Shown here piece after piece: positions 32,299 to 37,069 of a stretch of DNA of 37,069 bases. This DNA comes from a virus. Position numbers and translations under genes: made by a program. The notes under the pieces were generated by a model. It ran no database searches. It worked only from the letters and a program-made list of their open reading frames with translations, and was not told the DNA's origin. The stretch spans positions 1 through 37,069 of IMG/VR virus record IMGVR_UViG_3300025096_000059. One strand, given 5' to 3'. Position 1 is the first letter of the stretch, and each line of letters starts with the position of its first letter.

Positions 32299-33507
32299 TT
32301 ATTTTTGTTTAATTTTAAACTTAAAATCAGAAGAATCATCACCTAGCACTTTGAACTTCATACCACCCGCTTCAATAGTTCCATGGGCTTGCCTTGGATC
32401 CATATTCACGTTTTTGGCTTTAGCGACACTATCTTTCATAGCATCTGCTTTTCCTTGTTCATAAAAGTGATTAGCAACAGCATCAGCATTCATTGCAGTA
32501 TAAAGAGATTTATGATACCCTTTAGCGTCTGACATTTCATTTTTCTTATTCAAGAACTTCTTGACAAAATTATTAATATCGCTTTGAGCTTCTTTAATCT
32601 CATTAGCATCTTTAACATTAAACCTAAATTTCTTATCTCCGACGTTATATTCAAAACCTTTGAACTTGTCGTTAAAAATATTATCTGTTTTTTGTAAGAA
32701 TGTAGATTTAGCTGCATCTGCTGTTTTCTGATTTTCCTCAGATTCCTTGTTGTATCTATTAAAGAAATCAACTGCTTTCTGTTGCTCACTCGTGAGCTTT
32801 GAACCAGCTTTGATATCTTCATAGTATTTGGATTTGTTCTCTTCCAAGTGAGTTTTAGCGCTGGCAACTTGCTCTTTTAACGCTAATTTTTTTCTACGTA
32901 TATCTCTTTCTTCGTCTACATCTTCGTCGTAAGAGAACGTGTCTTCCATAAGGAAGTTAATTTCTTCTATATTTAAATGAGGTTTTGTTTGTTTATAATA
33001 TTCATATAATAAATCTTTATTCTCTAATTTACTATAATCCTGATTAAGTTTAACATAATCATTTAAATCTCCACCAGTATCTTCCATAAAATCCATCAGT
33101 TTCTGGATATTTTCTGGTAAATCTTTTCCGGTTTCTTCAGCTTTAGTTATAGCTTCAACAGTTTGCTCTGCAAGTTCCTCTACTTCTGCTTCTGTTTCTT
33201 CACTAGTTACTTCTTCTATAATAGGTATTTCAGTGTTTTCTTCTGTAGTTTGTTCAACAACCTCTTCTTTATCAGTCGTTTCTTCAATAACCTTTTCTTC
33301 AACAACCTCTTCTTTATTGGTATTTTCTGGTTGTTCATCTTCTTTAGTTTCTGGGGATTTGCTTAAATCAACCTTAGTTATAGTTTCTTCTTCAACTATA
33401 GGTTTCATTTGCATTTTTTCTTTTACCTTTGTAACATCACCTTTAGGTTCCTTTACTTTTGTTTCTTTAGTAGTCTCTTCTACTACCTCTGTTTTCTTTT
33501 TTGCCAT
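32299..33507 (-). CDS. Scaffolding-like acidic coiled-coil protein
   Basis: The protein has 402 residues. Residues 1-130 are very rich in Glu, Lys, Thr and Val (EEVVEEKVIEETTDKEEVVE) and probably disordered. Residues ~135-300 are helical and charged (DYVKLNQDYSKLENK, INFLMEDTFSYDEDVDEERD, IRRKKLALKEQVASAKTHLE), and the C terminus is a short basic/hydrophobic segment (MKFKVLGDDSSDFKFKIKQK). This composition, with the position between portal and capsid genes, fits a capsid scaffold. No protease motif is seen. It starts from the A/T-rich leader shared with the gene at 30758. The scaffold call is inferred from position and composition. Confidence 0.72.
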   Translation of the reverse strand: MAKKKTEVVEETTKETKVKEPKGDVTKVKEKMQMKPIVEEETITKVDLSKSPETKEDEQPENTNKEEVVEEKVIEETTDKEEVVEQTTEENTEIPIIEEVTSEETEAEVEELAEQTVEAITKAEETGKDLPENIQKLMDFMEDTGGDLNDYVKLNQDYSKLENKDLLYEYYKQTKPHLNIEEINFLMEDTFSYDEDVDEERDIRRKKLALKEQVASAKTHLEENKSKYYEDIKAGSKLTSEQQKAVDFFNRYNKESEENQKTADAAKSTFLQKTDNIFNDKFKGFEYNVGDKKFRFNVKDANEIKEAQSDINNFVKKFLNKKNEMSDAKGYHKSLYTAMNADAVANHFYEQGKADAMKDSVAKAKNVNMDPRQAHGTIEAGGMKFKVLGDDSSDFKFKIKQK

Positions 33508-33534
33508 AATATAATATAATAATAATTAATAAAT
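33505..33534 (-). promoter_or_regulatory. A/T-rich translation leader of the scaffold gene
   Basis: The 27-base gap between the portal stop and the scaffold ATG is almost pure A/T and ends TATATTATATT before ATGGCAAAAAA, matching the leader at 30758. It lacks a Shine-Dalgarno motif. It is probably an initiation-enhancing region; promoter activity is not demonstrated. Confidence 0.3.
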
Positions 33535-35943
33535 TTATAAACCTAAATTAAATCCGCCACTTAGAATATCATTACCTGCAGATTCAAAATTTTTAGGTGG
33601 TTTATCCTTGTTTCTTTGGTCAATCATTTCTGATTGTTGTGTTGCTTGTATTTTTGTTCTCTCATCTTTACGATCTTCTTTCTGTCGTTCTCTTTCCTTT
33701 ACCCCATCAACCTCAATTCCTTTAAGTTGCATGCTGTATTGAAATTCTAATCCCATTAATTCTTTTTTGTGTTCAACTTCTTGTATCATTTTTTGAGACT
33801 CCAATTGCGCTTTCATTTTTTCAAGCTCAGCTTGAGAAAGAGCTTCTGCTTGATTTTTTTGCATTTCAACTTGAGCAGCGGCTTGAGCTGCTTTTGTGTT
33901 AGATTCAGTTTGAGCTTCTATATTTTCTAATTGTAATTGTCTATCTCTTTCTTGTTTTTTACTTCGTCGTAACTTTAGCAACTTATTTGCTAATTTAAGA
34001 TTTTTAATATCTCGCACGTCAATAGCGTCTTCAAGTTCTATACTTTGTTGTTGCAAAGCCATTTGAATATTATTCTCTAGCATTTGTTTTTCTTCTTCAT
34101 CTGGTGATAATTCTATAAATATACCAAAATCGTATAAATTAAGTTTCTTTATTTCATCCAAAGTCTCAACATTATGAGTTCCAATACTTTGGATAAAAGC
34201 ATCTTTTGTTGGAGAGTATTCTATAATATCAGATATTCTAAGAGACAGGCACTCTGCCACTTCAGCTGTTAAAAATAACCCAGCTTGTAAAATATGTCTA
34301 GTCGCTGTATTAGAGTTTGCGGCAGCCATTTTTTGTATACCTACTAAAGCATTTTTATCTGGTGTACTACCATCTCTAGCTTCGTTTAATCCAGTGACAT
34401 CTCTTATCATTTGTAAATAATAATTATATGTACCAATTAAACTTTGTAATTTTTGTCCTCCAGATCCGGATTGTATTTCTTGAATAGGTATTTTACCAGG
34501 ATTTAAATCACCGTCACTCGTAAATGACCGACCTATAACAGATCCGGTTTGGAAGAACATGTTTAATGCTTCTTGTGGATTATAGTTTGTACCATTACCT
34601 AAATCGATCTCAGCTAAACCATCAGCATCTAAATAAACACCATCTGGTGTTAGTCTCGCCATCACTTGCTGTAATTTTAAATGAGTTAGTTGAATCATAT
34701 CGGCAAAACCAGTTATTCTACCAACTAATGATTCTATTTTACCATTATACATTCTAGGCGCTACAATAGCATAGTTCATTTTAACTTTAGTATAGTTACT
34801 CTTAGGGCGTAACATGTTTTTAGCCATTTCCCATTTAAGTAGTTTGTTGGTACCAAGAATCATAGCGCCATCATATAAACATTCTATAGATCGTAACATT
34901 TTAGAGTATCCACCCTCTTTGTCTGATGGAGGATTAAAACTATCATCTTTAGGTATAATTTTATCAGCACCAGTTCCAGTTTCTTTTACTTTATAAACCT
35001 CATTCATATAAGTTTTATAATTAAAGTATAGAATTTGGATTGTATTATTATCTTCTTTATCAATAGAAAACCTAGTGCTATAATTATTTCTATTAAAAGT
35101 TTTATTTTTTACTATATCCTCAAGATCAGATTCTGTAAGGTGAGGAAATTGTTTTGCCAATTCATTTACTGGAATAGATTTAACTTCACCAACATAATAT
35201 ATATCTTCAAAATAAGGAGAATCTGTATAAGAATATACAAGATTAGCAGGATCAACATAATCAATAGTAACACCTTCAGATGTGTTAAAACTTGTTTTTA
35301 CAGCACCAATACCAAGAACAGCTAAATCATAATAAAACCTTTTACTTGTTAATTCGTAGTTATTACCTTCCATAAGAACTTTTAAAGCTTGTTCTTCAGC
35401 TATTTCTATAGATTGTTTATAAGTCAATTGCATGTACAACTCTACTTCCTCTTTTGTTTCAGGTAAATCAGTAACAGAACTTTCTGATAAATCCATACCA
35501 AATTGCAAAGCAAAATTGTTAACATCTTGCATTCGCATATCTGAAAGTAAAGCTTCTACATATTTAGTTCGTTCTTTTACACTATAAGGATCTTGAGAAT
35601 AAGCTTTTACATCATAAGTTCTTTCGGCTATACCGTTTACAACAATATCTACAAATTTTGAAATAATTGGAACAGGTGTCCAATCTAAATTAAGATAGGA
35701 CAAATCACCATTTATTGATAACTCATCCTTATATTTTTGAATAGATTGTTCGCCTCTAGCATACAATCTTAAATTATGGAAATTATTACTATTAGTTTTA
35801 TACCTATTAGAAGAACTTCTATCATTATTAAACCATTCTGTCTCTATAGCTTTACCTACTTTTAAACCGTAATCATAACTTAATTTTTCTTGATCACTTA
35901 CGGTTTGACTTGGGAAATAATTTTTAATGCCAGACTCTGCCAT
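33535..35943 (-). CDS. Portal protein
   Basis: The protein has 802 residues, close to crAss-like and P22-like portals (about 700-800). The N-terminal part has the helical, Trp/Tyr-rich portal start (NLDWTPVPIISKFVDIVVNG, IAERTYDVKAYS). The central region reads through a wing/clip-like segment (EAQALKVL-type helices, YSYTDSPYFEDIYYVGEVKS) and an LTHLKLQQVMARLTPDGVYL helix. The C-terminal ~140 residues (~660-800) are a Gln/Glu/Lys-rich coiled coil with possible barrel character. It forms the dodecameric DNA channel at one capsid vertex and docks terminase. It follows terminase after 2 bases and precedes the scaffold gene by 27 bases. The call rests on recalled motifs and gene order. Confidence 0.85.
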   Translation of the reverse strand: MAESGIKNYFPSQTVSDQEKLSYDYGLKVGKAIETEWFNNDRSSSNRYKTNSNNFHNLRLYARGEQSIQKYKDELSINGDLSYLNLDWTPVPIISKFVDIVVNGIAERTYDVKAYSQDPYSVKERTKYVEALLSDMRMQDVNNFALQFGMDLSESSVTDLPETKEEVELYMQLTYKQSIEIAEEQALKVLMEGNNYELTSKRFYYDLAVLGIGAVKTSFNTSEGVTIDYVDPANLVYSYTDSPYFEDIYYVGEVKSIPVNELAKQFPHLTESDLEDIVKNKTFNRNNYSTRFSIDKEDNNTIQILYFNYKTYMNEVYKVKETGTGADKIIPKDDSFNPPSDKEGGYSKMLRSIECLYDGAMILGTNKLLKWEMAKNMLRPKSNYTKVKMNYAIVAPRMYNGKIESLVGRITGFADMIQLTHLKLQQVMARLTPDGVYLDADGLAEIDLGNGTNYNPQEALNMFFQTGSVIGRSFTSDGDLNPGKIPIQEIQSGSGGQKLQSLIGTYNYYLQMIRDVTGLNEARDGSTPDKNALVGIQKMAAANSNTATRHILQAGLFLTAEVAECLSLRISDIIEYSPTKDAFIQSIGTHNVETLDEIKKLNLYDFGIFIELSPDEEEKQMLENNIQMALQQQSIELEDAIDVRDIKNLKLANKLLKLRRSKKQERDRQLQLENIEAQTESNTKAAQAAAQVEMQKNQAEALSQAELEKMKAQLESQKMIQEVEHKKELMGLEFQYSMQLKGIEVDGVKERERQKEDRKDERTKIQATQQSEMIDQRNKDKPPKNFESAGNDILSGGFNLGL

Positions 35944-35945
35944 AT

Positions 35946-37069
35946 TTATTGTTTAATTATTTTTGACATATTACCTTTATTTTCATATTTAGAAACATGT
36001 ATGTTCAATTTTGGTTTTTCAATTTTTGCGTTCGGAGCATATAAATGTCTATTATTCGCCATAATTGCTAAACCTGAACTAATAGACGCATCAAACTTTG
36101 TACGTTTAGTTATATCAAATCTAGTCCAATCATTTAATAGAGCATTAAAATATAAATCTCCAAATGTTCCATCTTGCTGCATGCCTACGTGATCTTGTAT
36201 ATACATCTCAATTGCAGCGGCATGCGCTTGTTTTATATCTTCACTGGAGTTAGGAATTCCTCCAACTTCTTTTTCTGCTACAGATAATTTGTTCCATATT
36301 TTGTCCGGCCTGTTCATGCTGAACCCTCTATATCCTCTTCTTCTTAAATAATATAAAAGTCTAGGTTTGTTATTCTCACAAAGTATTGGCATTCCATAGA
36401 ACACTATCGCCATTAAAACATCTTCAAAGAATATTTCAGCCGTAGGTGGTCTTGATAAGTATTCTAAAAAAAAGCTATTAGCCGGAGCGTCCTCCATACT
36501 GAATCTAGTAAGGCCATGTAGTGCTCCTTTAGATCCTTCTCCATCTACGGTCCCTGATATGTCATAAGAGTCACAACCAAATGCTCCCATATGTTCGTTA
36601 CCAGGATATTTTATACCATTTTTAAGTACCACCCTATTTTGTAATCCAGTCTTTGGAACCCAACTAACTTTAAATCTACCATTTTGATCTGGATAAAATA
36701 TAACTTGTGAATCTTTTATTCCATTAACCCATTGGAAATTACCTTTTGTAACCCCAAGTGTTCTAGACATTTCTTCGTTATAATCTATTTGCTCATATAT
36801 TTTAACGAGATTAAATATACTTCCTTTTGCTTCATCTCTAAACGCGTGTTCAGTAGTTTTAGGAAATTGTCTGTAGAACTCGTTTAACGCATCATGATCA
36901 CCTTTTAAACCATCAGCTTCATTTTGCCAATGTTCTATTATACCTACATCTATTAATTCACCATCTGGACCGAACACATCGATGTCTGGTGTATCAAAAA
37001 CTGGAAGTCCGTGCTCATCAATAAATCCTTCGTAGTTCCATTCCATTGGGACAAACAGAGAATATAAAC
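35946..37069 (-). CDS. terL: Terminase large subunit, C-terminal part (5' end outside window)
   Basis: The frame is open to the window edge. An in-frame Met lies at 37046, but codons upstream (LYSLFVP before MEWNYEG) continue the protein, so the true start and the ATPase domain are outside. The visible part is the RNase H-fold headful nuclease: acidic positions in FGCDSYDISG (first strand), ILCENNKPR (second acidic residue) and TKFDASISSG (third, near the C terminus) fit a metal-binding triad. TerL pumps DNA into the prohead and cuts the concatemer. The portal gene follows 2 bases after the stop. Residues after the nuclease fold form a short basic tail (KPKLNIHVSKYENKGNMSKI). Confidence 0.85.
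   Translation of the reverse strand, partial: LYSLFVPMEWNYEGFIDEHGLPVFDTPDIDVFGPDGELIDVGIIEHWQNEADGLKGDHDALNEFYRQFPKTTEHAFRDEAKGSIFNLVKIYEQIDYNEEMSRTLGVTKGNFQWVNGIKDSQVIFYPDQNGRFKVSWVPKTGLQNRVVLKNGIKYPGNEHMGAFGCDSYDISGTVDGEGSKGALHGLTRFSMEDAPANSFFLEYLSRPPTAEIFFEDVLMAIVFYGMPILCENNKPRLLYYLRRRGYRGFSMNRPDKIWNKLSVAEKEVGGIPNSSEDIKQAHAAAIEMYIQDHVGMQQDGTFGDLYFNALLNDWTRFDITKRTKFDASISSGLAIMANNRHLYAPNAKIEKPKLNIHVSKYENKGNMSKIIKQ

Noticed and set aside
32550-32867. Alternative minus-strand frame inside the scaffold-like gene
   Set aside because: It overlaps completely with the better-supported scaffold frame, and its composition is Leu/Arg/Lys noise from a Glu/Lys-rich gene.
1-37069. Integrated prophage or host island interpretation because of the flavobacterial secreted proteins
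   Set aside because: There is no integrase, attachment site, tRNA or host housekeeping gene, and the secreted genes overlap the virion genes by 1-4 bases. A phage genome fragment is simpler, though the ends are not resolved.

Overview
The window is a single, uninterrupted late-gene block of an uncultured tailed phage, most likely short-tailed (podovirus-like) and infecting a marine member of the Bacteroidota/Flavobacteriia. Every gene is on the minus strand, so transcription runs from high to low coordinates. The DNA is AT-rich, the genes abut or overlap by 1-4 bases, and start sites lack Shine-Dalgarno motifs and have A/T-rich leaders, as in Flavobacteriia. The secreted proteins carry flavobacterial hallmarks: signal peptides of the MKKLLL...AQ type, a SprB-like repeat, a type IX secretion-like tail, and GC(T/M)D...NYDP...GSC repeats. 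No integrase, replication, tRNA or recognisable endolysin gene is present. Both ends cut through genes, so this is a genome fragment.

Layout in transcription order. (1) Packaging and head, 37069-30830: large terminase (5' end missing), portal, an acidic scaffold-like protein, major capsid protein, then a strong intrinsic terminator. (2) Neck and tail, 30758-17913: a conserved protein of unknown role followed by a stable hairpin, two ring/adaptor-like proteins, a 2726-residue muzzle/stabilisation (tail-nozzle) protein with carbohydrate-binding-like modules, and a beta-rich virion protein. The order resembles crAss-like phages and, more loosely, T7. No tape-measure gene is seen. (3) Ejection/cargo proteins, 17862-6193: a small gp14-like internal virion protein, a 597-residue cargo candidate, and a 2983-residue giant polyvalent protein with a zincin-like HEVLH site, a HAD phosphatase-like domain, a WC-containing domain, YwqK/MORN-like repeats and a very basic tail. 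Its segments are separated by six copies of a short F-S-[KR]-S motif. (4) An envelope-directed cassette, 6196-1: an outer-membrane beta-barrel candidate, a one-TM coiled-coil protein (holin or spanin candidate), a thioredoxin-fold protein whose two active-site cysteines are both Asn, a staphylococcal-nuclease-like protein, a secreted WCGPC thioredoxin protein with a type IX-like tail, and a large Cys-rich repeat surface protein cut by the window edge.

The head, neck and ejection genes form a conventional virion assembly operon. The last cassette is the most unusual part. It is welded to the virion operon by ATGA and TAATG stop/start overlaps, so it appears to be expressed late with the structural genes. 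However, its products look destined for the host periplasm, outer membrane and cell surface rather than the capsid. The combination suggests a phage programme for modifying the flavobacterial envelope or using its type IX route; this is inference and is set out under the findings.
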